64,000 bases of DNA, taken from NCBI RefSeq assembly GCF_019703515.2, contig NC_059349.1:23470744-23534743 (forward strand), written 5' to 3'. Numbering within the stretch: the stretch's first letter is position 1; every line of letters starts with the position of its first letter. The translations under genes were made by a program, and so were the position numbers. The notes beneath the pieces were generated by a model. It saw nothing but the letters and a program-made list of their open reading frames with translations, ran no database searches and was not told where the DNA came from. This stretch comes from Myxocyprinus asiaticus. Its lineage: Eukaryota; Chordata; Actinopteri; Cypriniformes; Catostomidae. This document shows, one piece after another, positions 45,065 through 56,825 of the stretch.

Positions 45065-46687
45065 CAGTGCATCCGGAAAGTATTCACAGCGCTTCACTTT
45101 TTCCACATTTTGTTATGTTACAGCCTTATTCCAAAATGGATTAAATTCATTATTTTCCTCAAAATTCTAAAAACAATACCCCATAATGACAACGTGAAAG
45201 AAGTTTGTTTGAAATCTTTGCAAATTTATTAAAAATAAAAAATGAAAAAATCACATGTACATAAGTATTCACAGCCTTTGCCATGACATTCAAAATTGAG
45301 CTCAGGTGCATCCTGTTTCCACTGATAATCCTTGAGATGTTTCTACAACTTGATTGGAGTCCACCTGTGGTAAATTCAGTTGATTGGACATGATTTGCAA
45401 AGGCACACACTGTCTATATAAGGTCCCACAGTTAACAGTGCATGTCAGAGCACAAACTAAGCCATGAAGTCCAAGGAATTGTCCGTAGACCTCCGAGACA
45501 GGATTGTATCGAGGCACAGATCTGGGGAAGGGTACATAAAAATGTCTGCAGCATTGAAGGTCCCAATGAGCACAATGGCCTCCATCATCTGTAAATGGAA
45601 GAAGTTTGGAACCGCCAGGACTCTTCCTAGAGCTGGCCGCCCGGCCAAACTGAGCGATCAGGGGAGAAGGGCCTTAGTCAGGGAGGTGACCAAGAACCCG
45701 ATGGTCACTCTGACAGAGCTCCAGCATTTCTCTGTGGAGAGAGGAGAACCTTCCAGAAGAACAACCATCTCCGCAGCACTCCACCAATCAGGCCTGTATG
45801 GTAGAGTGGCCAGACGGAAGCCACTCCTCAGTAAAAGGCACATGACAGCCTGCCTGGAGGACTCTCAGACCATGAGAAACAAAATTCTCTGGTCTGATGA
45901 AACAAAGATTGAACTCTTTGGCCTGAATGGCAAGCGTCATGTCTGGAGGAAACTAGGCACCACTCATCACCTGGCCAATACCATCCCTACAGTGAAGCAT
46001 GGTGGTGGCAGCATCATGCTGTGGGGATGTTTTTCAGTGGCTGGAACTGGGAAACTAGTCAGGATCGAGGGAAAGATGAATGCAGCAATGTACAGAGACA
46101 TCCTTGATGAAAACCTGCTCCAGAGCGCTCTGGACCTCAGACTGGGGCGAAGGTTCATCTTCCAACAGGACAGCGACCCTAAGCACACAGCCAAGATAAC
46201 AAAGGAGTGGCTACGGGACAACTCTGTGAATGTCCTTGAGTGGCCCAGACTTGAACCCAATTGAACATCTCTGGAGAGATCTGAAAATGGCTGTGCACCG
46301 ACGCTCCCCATCCAACCTGATGGAGCTTGAGAGGTCCTGCAAAGAAGAATGGGAGAAACTGCCCAAAAATAGGTGTGCCAAGCTTGTAGCATCATACTCA
46401 AAAAGACTTGAGGCTGTAATTGGTGCCAAAGGTGCTTCAACAAAGTACTGAGCAAAGGCTGTGAATACTTATGTACATGTGATTTATTTTTTTATTTTAT
46501 TTTTTTCGTTTTTTATTTTTAATAAATTTGCAAAGATTTCAAACAAACTTCTTTCACGTTGTCATTATGGGGTATTGGTTTTTAGAATTTTGAGGAAAAT
46601 AATGAATTTAATCCATTTTGGAATAAGGCTGTAACATATCAAAATGTGGAAAAAGTGAAGCGCTGTGAATACTTTCCGGATGCACTG
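45065..46687 (+). mobile_element. Tc1-like transposon (Passport-like), nearly complete
   Basis: Begins CAGTGCATCCGGAAAGTATT and ends with its complement; inverted repeats of about 170 bp (45065-45240 and 46515-46687). TA stands at both borders (45063-45064 and 46688-46689). One transposase gene in between, broken by a small deletion. The repeat sequences are those of a Tc1 family widespread in fish, close to what I recall as Passport. Confidence 0.92.
45464..46451 (+). pseudogene. Tc1 transposase, frameshifted near the C terminus
   Basis: Paired-type DNA-binding region at residues 1-110 with GRPAKLS, then a DDE catalytic domain: first Asp145 in LWSDETK, second Asp236 in QQDSDPKHT, and the Gly-rich GGGSIMLWGCF between. 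Around 46240-46258 the frame breaks (EWPRLEPN and stop). The missing end, [20 protein letters not shown] with the catalytic Glu and on to GASTKY, continues at 46245-46451 in another frame. A deletion not divisible by three in the usual EWPxQSPDLNPIE sequence explains it. All three catalytic residues are therefore still encoded, but not in one chain. The ATG at 45464 is the usual MKSKELS start. Confidence 0.9.
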
Positions 46688-46689
46688 TA

Positions 46690-48313
46690 CATCCCCAATT
46701 CCGAAAAAGTTGGGACAGTATGAAAAATGCTAATAAAAACAAAAAGGTGTGTGTGTGTCGTCATTAAAGTTATGTTGAATGTTCTGCTGGTTCCCGCCTC
46801 CTTGCCCATCCTGAACCCGTTACAGAGTGATTTGTAAATTATATTCACCCTTTGCTATATTGAAAGCACTACAACTAAACATTATATGATGTTTTACCTT
46901 GTGAATTTCTTTTTCTTTTTTTTTTTTTTTTTAAATGTGCAGTAATTTCAAATCAGATGATTGCTACACGCTCCAAAAAAGTTGGGACAGTCGAGTGTTT
47001 ACCACTGTGAAACATCACCATTTCTTCTAATAATACTTATTAAGCATTTACTGTAGGCACTGAAGACATAAGTTTAAAAAGTGGAATTTTCCCTCAGTCA
47101 TCCATTATGTAGGTCTTCAGCTGCACAATTGTACGGGGTCTTTGTTGCTGTATTGTGCGCTTCATAATGCACCACACATTCTCAATTGGAGATGGTCAGG
47201 ACTGCAGGCAGGCCAATCTAGCACCCACACTCTCTGCTTATGTGGTTTGAAGTTGTCCTGCGGAAAATTCCGGGACATCCCTGGAAAAGATGGTGCTGGA
47301 TGGCGGAATATGTTGCTCCAAAATTTGTACATATCTGTCTGCATTAATGGTGCCCTCACAGATGTGTGAGTTACCCATGCCATGGGCACTGACACACCCC
47401 TGGCCCATACAGACATTGGCTTTTGGACCTGACGCTGATAACAGCTTGGATGGTCCTTTTTCCTCTTTGGCCCGGAGAACACGATGGCTATGTTTTTCAA
47501 AAACTATTTTAAACGTGGACTCTTCGGACCAAAAAACACAGTTCCACTGTTCTACTTTCCATCTAAGATGAGACCGAGCCCAGAGAATTCAGCACCGCTT
47601 CTGGACAGTGTTGATGTAGGGCTTCTGCTTTGCATAGTAAAGTCTTAACTTGCATCTGTGGATGCAGTGGTGAATGGTGTTGACTAACAAAGGTTTACTA
47701 AAGTAATCCCAAACCCATGTTTATGATATCCATTACAGATGAATGATGTTTTTTAAGACAGTGACATTAAGAAGTGGTTTTCGTCTTGCCCTTTACGCAC
47801 TGAGATTTGACCATATTCCTCGAATCTTTTAACTATATTGTGCACTGAAGAGGGTGAAATGCCCAAAATCCTTCCAGTTTGTCTTTGTGGAACATTGTTC
47901 TCAAAGTGCTGGATTATTTGCTGAGGCATCTGTTGTCAAATTGACAAGTCTTGAATGATCCTTGCTCTTGAGGGACTAGGCTGTTTTGGAGGCTCCTTAT
48001 ATACTATGACACAATTGCCTCACCTGTTTAACATCTCCTGTTTCCCATTGCCTTGTTATTTCAACTCGTCAAATTGTTATTAGTCTTAAATTGCCCCGTC
48101 TCAACTTTTTTGGAGCGTATTGCAATCATCTGATTTTGAAATTACTGTACATAAAAAAAAAAATTTAAAAACAATTCACAAGGTAAAACATCATATAATG
48201 TTTAGTTGTGGTGCTTTCAATATAGCAAAGGGTGAATATTATTTACATATCACTCCTTTTTGTTTTTATTAGCATTTTTCATACTGTCCCAACATTTTCA
48301 GAATTGGGGTTGT
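46690..48313 (-). mobile_element. Degenerate mariner/Tc1-type element abutting the Tc1
   Basis: The left arm CATCCCCAATTCCGAAAAAG, with gttgggacagtatgaaaaat, matches the reversed right arm (48160-48313) over at least 150 bp of shared blocks (caccctttgctatattgaaa, taaacattatatgatgtttt). It starts at the base after the TA that ends the neighbouring Tc1, and ends GGGGTTG before TA. A broken minus-strand transposase lies inside. Confidence 0.82.
47162..47860 (-). pseudogene. Mariner/Tc1-type transposase remnant
   Basis: In the minus-strand frame 47500-47162, VSVPMAWVTHTSVRAPLMQT, FPQDNFKPHKQ and VLDWPACSPDHLQL recall the second Asp (here QDNF) and the WPACSPDLxPIE region of the catalytic domain, with the final Glu lost (HLQLRM). 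Further N-terminal debris at 47760-47870. Many frame breaks. Confidence 0.6.
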
Positions 48314-48454
48314 ATATACAGGTACATGATTACAAATGTATGTAGTGCAAAATGCCAAATAGCAGCCATTTCTATACTTATTTCTGTTCAGGTTACACTG
48401 CAACCTGCTATTACTTGTGGCGAACCCTATTAAATAAATCACATGTAAAACAGT

Positions 48455-48728
48455 GGGTACTTTTCTTGCTATCTAGCAAGGAGTAATGCTTTACACACTT
48501 GACTAGCTAGCTACTAAATACACGAGCAGTTACTAGCACCAACAACCAATTAGCTAGCAAGACTGACTAGCTAGCGCTAATGTCCAGTGCTAGTGCTAAT
48601 GCTAGTTTCCCCTTGCCAGTGCTCTTTTATTCCTTCATGTTAACTGAAGGCAAATCTTAATGATGTTCCATTTTAGCTTGCTAGCTAGCGATCTAGCTAA
48701 CAATAGCTAGTGAACTCGCTAGACTAGT
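48455..48728. repeat. Cluster of GCTAGC/CTAGCTAG palindromes
   Basis: More than ten CTAGC or GCTAG words in about 270 bp, several as CTAGCTAGC, some spaced by tagtgctaatgctag-like runs. No coding signal. Lies between the mariner-type element and the SINE pair. Confidence 0.7.
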
Positions 48729-49135
48729 GTAATGGTAGCCAGCTGGTACGTGCTGTGCAGTGTGTGTAAACCTTACTCCCCTGGCCTCAAGAGGTGAACT
48801 AGCGACTCATGCTAGAGGCTGTAGCCTTTAGGCTCCTCCTTAGTGCACACGCCTCCCATGCTGGAGACCCCGGTTCGAATTCCACTCGGAGTGGGTTGAG
48901 CAGGACTGGTGACAGTGGTGCTGTGATCCGGATATGATTGAGGTTTAGGGGGGTTGGTGTAACAGTAGCCAGCTGGTACATGCTTTGCAGTGTGTGTAAA
49001 CCTCACTCGCCTGGTCTCAAGAGGCACACTAGTGACTGATATTAGAGGCTGTAGCCTACTCGTTAGCGCGCCTGCCTCCCATGCCTGAGACGCTGGTTCC
49101 AATCCTGCTCAGAGTGGGTCAAGCAGGACCGGTTT
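48727..49135 (+). mobile_element. Tandem tRNA-derived SINE (two units)
   Basis: Two copies about 230 bp apart (48727-48956 and 48957 to about 49135, the second shortened). Both have GTAGCCAGCTGGTACRTGCT, ctcaagaggygmactagygact and a tRNA-like part: an A-box-like ggctgtagcctactcgttag, gcctcccatgc where an anticodon arm would be, and a B box (GGTTCGAATTCC in unit 1, GGTTCCAATCC in unit 2). Confidence 0.75.
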
Positions 49136-49310
49136 CACTAGCTGGCTGCTGACTAGTTTTGATTTCCTCACTGTTGACACGCATTGCATTGGCTGGCGAG
49201 AAGTCTCATAGCTACCTTAATATTTTAAAGGAAATTAAATAACAGCTGCCAGCAATTATCATGTTTTTTGCAAGGAGTAGAATCGACCATCACATCCTCA
49301 CCTTATCTTA

Positions 49311-50301
49311 TGCTGCATTCCATTCAACTCGGAAAGTAGGATTTTCCAACTTTCTACTAGGAAAAGTGCAATGGAATGCTACTTAAAGTAGGAATTCTAC
49401 TGGGAAACTCGTGTGGAAAGTTTGAACACGTGCGCTTCAAGTGGAGTCGGAAATATTGTAATTACGAGTTAGGAGCACATGAATGACCGTATTAATGAGT
49501 GGGAAACTCTGAATTCTAGATGAGAGTTTCCAAGTTGGGACAATGGAAGGGGCGTGTCGAAATGAAAGATGGTGAAAAACAATAATTTTGAAAAATTATT
49601 TCAACTTCTGTAATTTGCTATATATGACAGTCAACTAATGACTCACCCTTCACGATTTGTTTCGAGCAAATTAATAATATACCATGAGTTAATAAGTCAT
49701 ACATGTCGTTTATAAGTGATGCAGGTTTATTCACTAACGTTTATTCACCGGTACAACAGAAAAAGGTATTTCGTTCATTATTGTTTAAGTTTCCCATGAA
49801 TGCATGACATGTCGTTGTAACGAATGTCCGACATGGAGGTATGCTTCCTAGGTGCACTTGAAAGTAGCATCCGAATTCGCCGAGATTCGTGCAGGTGCGT
49901 GACGTCACACAAACTTGTCTACACCAGGGGAGATATACAAAGGAAGTGATAAACATTCACTTTTATTAATATTGATAATTGAGTCGAAGTTCCTACATTA
50001 CATGATATTAAAGCTTGTTTAACAAACTCCTGCAGAAACAGGTTTATAAAACATGGTATATTATACTCTCTTTTGATAACCGTACACCTGCAGCACAAAT
50101 GCTATCGTTGCAGCATTGTTTATCAATTGGGTTGCTAGGAAACGTCTCTGGTGACAGTCAAACAGCTGCTAAGCTAACGAGAGCGTTACAGTTTTCCTTA
50201 CACGTCATCTTCCGAGCATCTGGCAACGGAATGCCTTTATGGTCGGAGATCGGAGATATCAAGTAGGTATATCCCACATCCGAGTTGAATGGAACACAGC
50301 A
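49311..50301. mobile_element. MITE with TGCTGCATTCCATTCAACTC ends
   Basis: The left terminus TGCTGCATTCCATTCAACTC (49311 on) and the right terminus CCGAGTTGAATGGAACACAGCA (ending 50301) are inverted repeats of about 22 bp. Subterminal ggaaagt / gtcggaga blocks also pair. No ORF of note, no clear target duplication. Confidence 0.7.
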
Positions 50302-50613
50302 TGACTCCATATTTCCTTGCAGGAATGCAGAAAATTAGCTCAGCCAATGCTAGATTGAGCCGCTCTCTCTGACATCTGTTGCTCGCGTGGATGAAAGTTA
50401 GGGTTGGGGTGCATGCCAGAACTACTTGATACAGGAAATCAGGAGCCTAACAAAGAGGATGACTGGCATAAATTATCTGATGTATTTTGAAAATACACAA
50501 ATACCCAACTTAAATGTATTTAAATAGAAATTGCATTTGTTTGACTTTAAAATACAAAGTAAAAAATAGTATTTTGTATTTCAAATGAAATACTGCCCAT
50601 CCCTGCTCATAGC

Positions 50614-51386
50614 CTATAGTAGGTCACAAGAAGAATTTTCATATGAAGAGGACAAAGATCAACTATAAACATTTAGTAGAGCAGGAAGTTTTGTGGATCA
50701 TGTGGAGTGAATGTTTTTTGGAAATGCATTATAAAGTTAAATATTTACTGCTTTTGTAACGTTTATGATAGTCAATCACTAACCTAATTCCAGGTCTTTG
50801 ATCCAAAGCAATAAAGGTCTGTAACACAAAGCAAAACAATTTACATATAGTAATTTTTTTCCTCAAAAAACGTTTAACTCTAAAGACATGAATTGTAATT
50901 TTGCAATATTTGTAAGAAATCATGACTGTTCACATTATAATGAAGACTCCAGTCATATCAGTAACCTTATAAAAGCTGTTTTATTCTACATGGAGAGGGT
51001 CCACTCATGGGGGCTGATATGTTAGAATCACATAACCAGTCATCTAATCCTGTTATTTGACACTTTCACTCACTGATTAAAGTAATCATGGCTGACTGTT
51101 TATACTAAATTTCTACAATGGCATCTGAAACTGAAAACTATTGATTTTAAATGATGCTGCATCCAAGCCACTAGGTGTCAGTGTAAGTCCAAGATGACAC
51201 AAAGACAAAAGTTACTGAGTGCACCTTTAACTACGGACAATTCTGATGTATTATACAAGACTAAATGCCAGACAGGAGTGGGAGAATAGCTATGAGGTAA
51301 ACAAACACTCTCCACTAGATATGCTGTGGCTTTGTTTAAAATTTAAACCAAAAGATCAAAACCAAGATGGCAAAAAAAGAGGTTAA
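50614..51386. other. Intergenic, no gene seen
   Basis: AT-rich sequence between the hAT-type insertion and the next MITE; nothing recognised. Confidence 0.4.
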
Positions 51387-51387
51387 A

Positions 51388-51975
51388 GGAATATTCTGGG
51401 TTCAAAACAAGATCAGTCGACAGCATTTGTGGCATAATGTTGACTACCACAAAAAATAATTTCAACTAGTCCATACTTTTCCTTAAAAAAAGCACAAATC
51501 TGGGTTCCAGTGAGGCACTTACAATGGAAGTGAATGGGGCCAATCCGTAAATGTTAAAATTTAAAAGTTTCAATAGCCACAAGACAAACAAAATGTGTTA
51601 ACATGATTTAAGTGTGATAAAATCGATTACCTTTTCTATATTAAGTTATGGTCAATTTCAGAACTTTGTTACCATGACGACGTAATGCCGTAAGCCCTCA
51701 AACATCCTTAAGAACAATGATTTACAGCTCAAATATTACACTAGCTTTAACAGAAGAATTAATGTAAGTGCTATTATAAAATTATAAGCTTCACATTTCT
51801 GCCTTTAAACCCTCCAAACGTTGGCCCCATTCATCTCCATTGTAAGTGCCTCACTGTAACCTCGATTTTTGATTCTTTTTTTTTTTTTTTTTTTAAGAAA
51901 AGGAGGGACAAGTCTAAATAAATTTTTGTGGTAACAAACATTATGCCACAAATGCTGTCGATTGATTTGAAATTT
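51388..51975. mobile_element. Fold-back MITE, family C
   Basis: The left arm (ggttcaaaacaagatcagtc, gacagcatttgtggcataat, ccagtgaggcacttacaatg) is mirrored in the right arm (cattgtaagtgcctcactgt, attatgccacaaatgctgtc, gattgatttgaa). Arms of about 180 bp flank an unpaired centre. A fragment of the same family is at 35450-35510. Confidence 0.8.
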
Positions 51976-52432
51976 TATTGAAAAAAAATAGACCAACTTT
52001 GCTTTCTATTTAATGACATACTTGTTTGTGATTAATTTTAGGTACAAATGTGACAAACAGGAAGGTACTGGCTGCCGATAAGAATCATTTGGAAATTTGC
52101 TGGTCACTTTTCCTTAAAAACAGTTTCACTACTGTTTTAAAGGGTAATCACAGAGGTTTGTTAGTATATTTTGTTACCACCAACATTTCATAAAAGGCTA
52201 ATTGAAATGTAAACAAACAGTATTTGTCATCAACAGTGACAATGGTCTGACAGTTGCACAATGGCTTGTCCTGAACAGTACATGTCATTTAATATGGATA
52301 ATAGGCAGTCAACATGAACTCTGGGTTCCTTTACATCTTCTAAAAAGACCCACTTTTTACATTAAAACAAAATATGTTTAGAGTACAAAATTAGTACACT
52401 GTAAAAAGTGGTAACCTGCAATTGTTACCTTA

Positions 52433-52595
52433 AAGGGATAATTCAAACGGTCTTGTCTTTCTTCTGCAGGTCTGAAGGTCCATACAAAGCAAGTGAATGG
52501 AGACCAGAACTTTGAAGCTCCAAAAATCACAAAAAGGCTGCATAAAAGTAATTCATAAGACTCTGAAAAGTGTGGGTGAGAAACAGATCAGTATT

Positions 52596-52627
<32 letters not shown>

Positions 52628-52700
52628 ATTTATTTTTTTTACCATAAATCTCCACTTTCACTTTCAAAATGTGAAAGAATGTGAAAGTAAAGGGTACAAA
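52433..52700. mobile_element. Fold-back MITE, family A, partial
   Basis: Starts AAAGGGATAATTCAAACG. Contains the ggtccatacaaagcaagtga, agaactttgaagctcca and gtgtgggtgagaaacagatc blocks; interrupted by a T-rich run at 52611-52640. Confidence 0.7.
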
Positions 52701-52739
52701 GAATGTACTATTCAGTTAGCCTATTTCAGTTCTTCCCAG

Positions 52740-54270
52740 GTCACCTTGATGACAGCTTGCTAAATAATGTGTAAAAAAACAAAAACAAAAAAAACAAAAA
52801 AACACATTGTTTATATCTTTCAAATTAATTATAAATTAAATATAATAAATTATAAAACTAATAATGATGGTGCAGAACACTATTAGGGCTCATTACACTG
52901 ATAAACACAGTATTATCAGAAACATTAGGGACTGTGGCAATATTGATTAATAGGTCCCTCATGTGTCCAACATTATAAAATATGATGGTTTAATGGTGTA
53001 AAGGTTTTTATAGATATAATCAGGAGTTTAATTGTGATTTCGGAGGTGGGGGGGATCCCTAAAATCATGTGATGTGGAAAGTATTTTAAAAAAAACATGG
53101 GTGTCTAAATATGAATGTATTATTATGCCTATACGATATGTAATTCATAGAAGTTTTTTTTCTTTCAAATTTGTCTGTCATTATTTATGCATGTCATATT
53201 CAACTTAATTGTGAAAAGTACATAATTACATAGAATATTTGGTTTAGTGTTTTAAGATGTAAAAAAAATAAAAAATTTCATTAAGAGTGCCATCAAATGT
53301 ATTTTTTAAAAATCAGATGACAGCTGGAACAAGTTACCTTTTTCTTGTCCTAGGTTTGAGGTCATCTTATAGAACATACTAAATTATATCTAATTATATT
53401 ACAATATAAAAGTAAATGCACATTATTCTTAATGGGGGAAACAAACACCATCTACACAGCTACCTTTTACTCAAATTGTAATGAGAACATTTGCATTAAA
53501 TTATGAAAGAGTTTAAAATTCTTCACTGTGGTGTGAAAAAGTATTTTCACTAGTAAAATGTCATGCCTAACATGCTGATTCAACATGGCTAGTTTGTTTC
53601 AGAAGTAATGGCCTGAATCTTGCTCTGTAGACTGCATTTGACAAAGTAAGCAAGCATTTATCTGTGTTCTTGCATGATGCATCATAATTTGCACACTGTT
53701 TTATTGTAATATGATAAAGCAATATACCTCCCATATTCCTTATATTCTCCATTTTTATCACACTCAGATACACTTATATGAGCCTCAATATTATGACAAA
53801 CAATAATAATGGCAAATAAGAGCATTAACCGGCCTAGTGACATGTCTGCAGATAATATCATATGTGAGCTTTCAGAGGCCTGAATATGGCTTATAAAAAA
53901 TTTCTTAAGTGTGTTGTTAAACCAGGGTCTAGTAGAGTGCCTTATGTAAGCCATGTAACTGAACAACATGTTGCATAGAGAGATCCATAGAGAGAGGGCA
54001 GAAGTGTGTCTGTGTGCGTATTCATGTGTCTTTTTCTAAGTGGCAGGAAACCATGGAGACAGCAGGATTAGGTGGAAAAGCTTCAGTTGTGCTGATGCAA
54101 AGGTTACATAATCCACAGAGGGGTATCAGGGAAACAGAACAAAATGTAAAATGACATCACAGGAAACCTGACATCCAGTTACTTTTAAATTGAGAGATAA
54201 TTATTTCTGCTTTTTTAATGTTCCAATATTTTCTCTGAGTGCTCTGAATTTATAATTCACAAAAAAGTTT
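52740..54270. other. Intergenic, no gene seen
   Basis: AT-rich with A- and T-tracts. A few open frames here (for example minus 53969-53682) have no recognisable domain and no conserved context. Confidence 0.4.
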
Positions 54271-54274
54271 TCTT

Positions 54275-55160
54275 AAAGGTATAGTTCACCCAAAAATGAA
54301 AATCATCTCATTATTTACTCACCCTCATGCCATCACAGATGTGACTTTCTTTATTTTGCAGAACATAAACAAATATTTTTAGAAGAATATTTCAGCTCTG
54401 TAGGTCCATATAAAAAGCAAGTGAATGTTGACCAGAACTTTGAAGCTCCAAAAAGCACATAAAAGTAAAAGCAGCATAAAAGTAATCCATATGACTCCAG
54501 TGGTTAAATCCATATCTTAAGAAGTAATCTGATAAATGTGGGTGAGATCAATATTTAAGTCCTTTTATTACTATAAATCTCCAGTTTCACTTTCACATTC
54601 ATCTTGTGTTTTTGGTGATTCACATTCTCTGTGCATATTGCCAGCTACTGGGCAGGAAGGAGAATTTAAGGGACAAAAGGCAGCATAAAAGTAATCTGTA
54701 TGACTCCAGTGGTTAAATCCTTATCTTCAGAAGCAATATGATAGGTATTGATGAGAAACAGGTCAATAATTAAGTCCTTTTGTAATATAAATCTCCACTT
54801 TCCCTTTCTTATTCTCTTGTTTTTGGCAATACCTACTGGGCAGGGAGGAGAATTTATAGTAAAAAAGGACTTAAATATTGATCTGTTTCTCACCCACACC
54901 GATCATATCGCTTCTGAGTGGATTAAACCACTGAAGTCGTGTAGATTACTTTTAAGCTGCCTTTATGTGCTTTTTTGAGCTTCAAAGTTTAGTCCCTGTT
55001 GACTTGCATTGTATGGACCTACATAGCTGAAATATTCTTCTAAAAAATCTTTGTTTGTCTTCATCAGAAGAAAGAAAGTCACACACATCTGAGATGGCAT
55101 GAGGGTGAGTAAATGCCTGTTGAGAGAAATTTCATTTGAGCTGAATTAATTACCCTTTAA
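54275..55160. mobile_element. Fold-back MITE, family A, long rearranged copy
   Basis: The left arm starts AAAGGTATAGTTCACCC, the right arm ends TGAATTAATTACCCTTTAAT. The centre holds extra alternating arm segments (54600-54660 and 54700-54860 repeat the agtaatcyrtatgactccag and ctactgggcaggraggagaa blocks), so two copies seem to have merged. Confidence 0.75.
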
Positions 55161-55850
55161 TTTTGAAAAGATGAAAGAGAAGGGGTTTGCCCCTAAAAGT
55201 AAAAACAGTGCTTTTTTATTTTTTGTTATTTAGTGTTCTACTTTTTATTTAAATTAAAAAATATATATTAAAGATTTTCTACTCAAAGTATGTAATAAAA
55301 ACAGTTTTTGTGATATTGCAACAAATCTTATTCTGATTCTGATTCTTCTGATACATGCAATATTGCTCAGTACAAAACAAATACTAAAAAAAGCAAAAGT
55401 AAATGGACAACTTATTTATTTATAATGTTTCTTGATAATGATGAATTGCAAAGAGACAATGTCTAAATAATTTATTAATCTGATGGGGGGATGGGGGTTA
55501 AGGGCTTCAGTGTTATCTGCATGACTTACAAACATGTATTTACATATTGCATTACAAGACAAAACTACAAAGCAACCACTCCAGCTCTAAGTGCACTACC
55601 TGAAATATGCATATAGGCAATGTCAGAAGAACACATTTGTGCTTCATGAATGAATTATACTGTGTTCTGTTTGCTGGTTTGTGACATACAACCATGGTCA
55701 CGGCCTTCATGCAAAAGTTCCGTGCGACGTGGTACTTTTAATATAGATTAAGACTAATACAATTAATAAATAATTCCAACAATATATATTGTATTTTTAA
55801 TAATAATTGTAAAGCAGAATATTATAAATCCAAGTTCCAGCTGATCTCTC
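55160..55850. other. Intergenic, no gene seen
   Basis: AT-rich. A short (TTCTGA)n-like run at about 55328-55352. Nothing else recognised before the G/C-richer promoter region. Confidence 0.4.
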
Positions 55851-56036
55851 TTTGTCCCTCCCATCGTGCTGCTCTCGTCATCGGTGACACAGCATAGTTA
55901 AGCGCGCGGTATTTCCACAACGGCGGTTCTTTGAGGCGGGTGTCGTGTCAGCCTTTCTGCTAATAATCGTAGTTATTTTAATAGTCATTCTAAGCAGAAA
56001 CTATGTCTGCCATCTTAAACAGGCAAAGGAATCTGG
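55850..56036 (+). promoter_or_regulatory. ivns1abp: Putative ivns1abp promoter and first exon
   Basis: CpG-containing, G/C-richer patch (AAGCGCGCGGTATT, CAACGGCGGTT, GAGGCGGGTGTCG) followed by ATGTCTGCCATCTTAAACAG and a strong donor (AATCTG then GTAAGAC) at 56036. In position and character it fits an upstream exon of the BTB-kelch gene 4.7 kb further on. The ATG here would open a short upstream frame unless joined differently. Not provable from sequence alone. Confidence 0.4.
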
Positions 56037-56825
56037 TAAGACTTTAAACTCGTGGTTTGTTGTGAAGTTAAAGTGTTTTAGTGGGTTAGGGAAGGTTTTA
56101 GTTTCATTTATTTAGCCAGCGGTGGCTCGCGAGGTTCTCGTTGTAGTTGTGAAGTTTTAAGTTTGTTTTAATAAAAAAGACACGTTGTTTGTGTTTTTGC
56201 CTTTACGTTTGCACTCCGGCTTGAAATTCGGTTGAGTTCAGCCAGTTAAAGATTAGTTTTGCTCGTGATGGTAAACGCTTGTTTTCTTATGGTGGGTGGA
56301 TGGTTTGGACAGCTATCGTGTTTATGAAGCGGAACTTCTGCTTTAGTGTATCTCTGAAACACTGGAATGAAATTATTGCAGTTTAACTGTCGACTCAGCT
56401 GGATATCATGTTAACATCGCTAAAACATGATCTCTGAAACCTTTAACAATACAGCTGGCTGCTTTCAGACCGTCAATATTCATTATTCGTGTCATGGACG
56501 TTATATCTCGTCTTTCAGAGGTGTCGTATGTCATAACCCACCGTTTGAGTTTATATTGCTGATGTTTTTTATCATAAATTTAGGCGACGTCACGTGTATA
56601 ACAGTGTTTCTGGTTAAATCTAGAACGCTGTTCCCGCTCGCGCTCTGTATGCAAGCACTCCTCGCTGCCGACTAGCGTGATGACGTAGAGGATCTAGGAC
56701 TTTATTGACGTAGTTGGTGTTTTAATGCGCATGCGTATTCACATTTTAATGTTTTGTTTGATTACTGTAGCGTACTTAACGGTCATTAATACAGTATATA
56801 TTCATATAACACACACACATTTACA

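Larger units (their letters stand above)
44791..50605. mobile_element. hAT-type insertion hosting other transposons
   Basis: Termini CAGCGATGGGCA (44791) and TGCCCATCCCTG (ending 50605) are imperfect inverted repeats. The 8-mer CTCATAGC stands directly outside each end (44783-44790 and 50606-50613), the 8-bp target duplication typical of hAT elements. Subterminal sequences on both sides are rich in aaaatacaaaat/gtattttgtattt-type runs. No hAT transposase is seen; the core appears short, and most of the 5.8 kb is later insertions. Confidence 0.85.

Noticed and set aside
45967..46455. 162-codon minus-strand frame
   Set aside because: Shadow of the plus-strand Tc1 transposase; no independent homology.
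47142..47571. Plus-strand frames in the mariner-type element
   Set aside because: The minus-strand frame shows the WPACSPD transposase motif; the plus frames are shadows.
48820..48900. tRNA gene
   Set aside because: The A- and B-box-like parts sit in a 230-bp repeated unit with a long unrelated head, and the cloverleaf does not close well; a SINE explains it.
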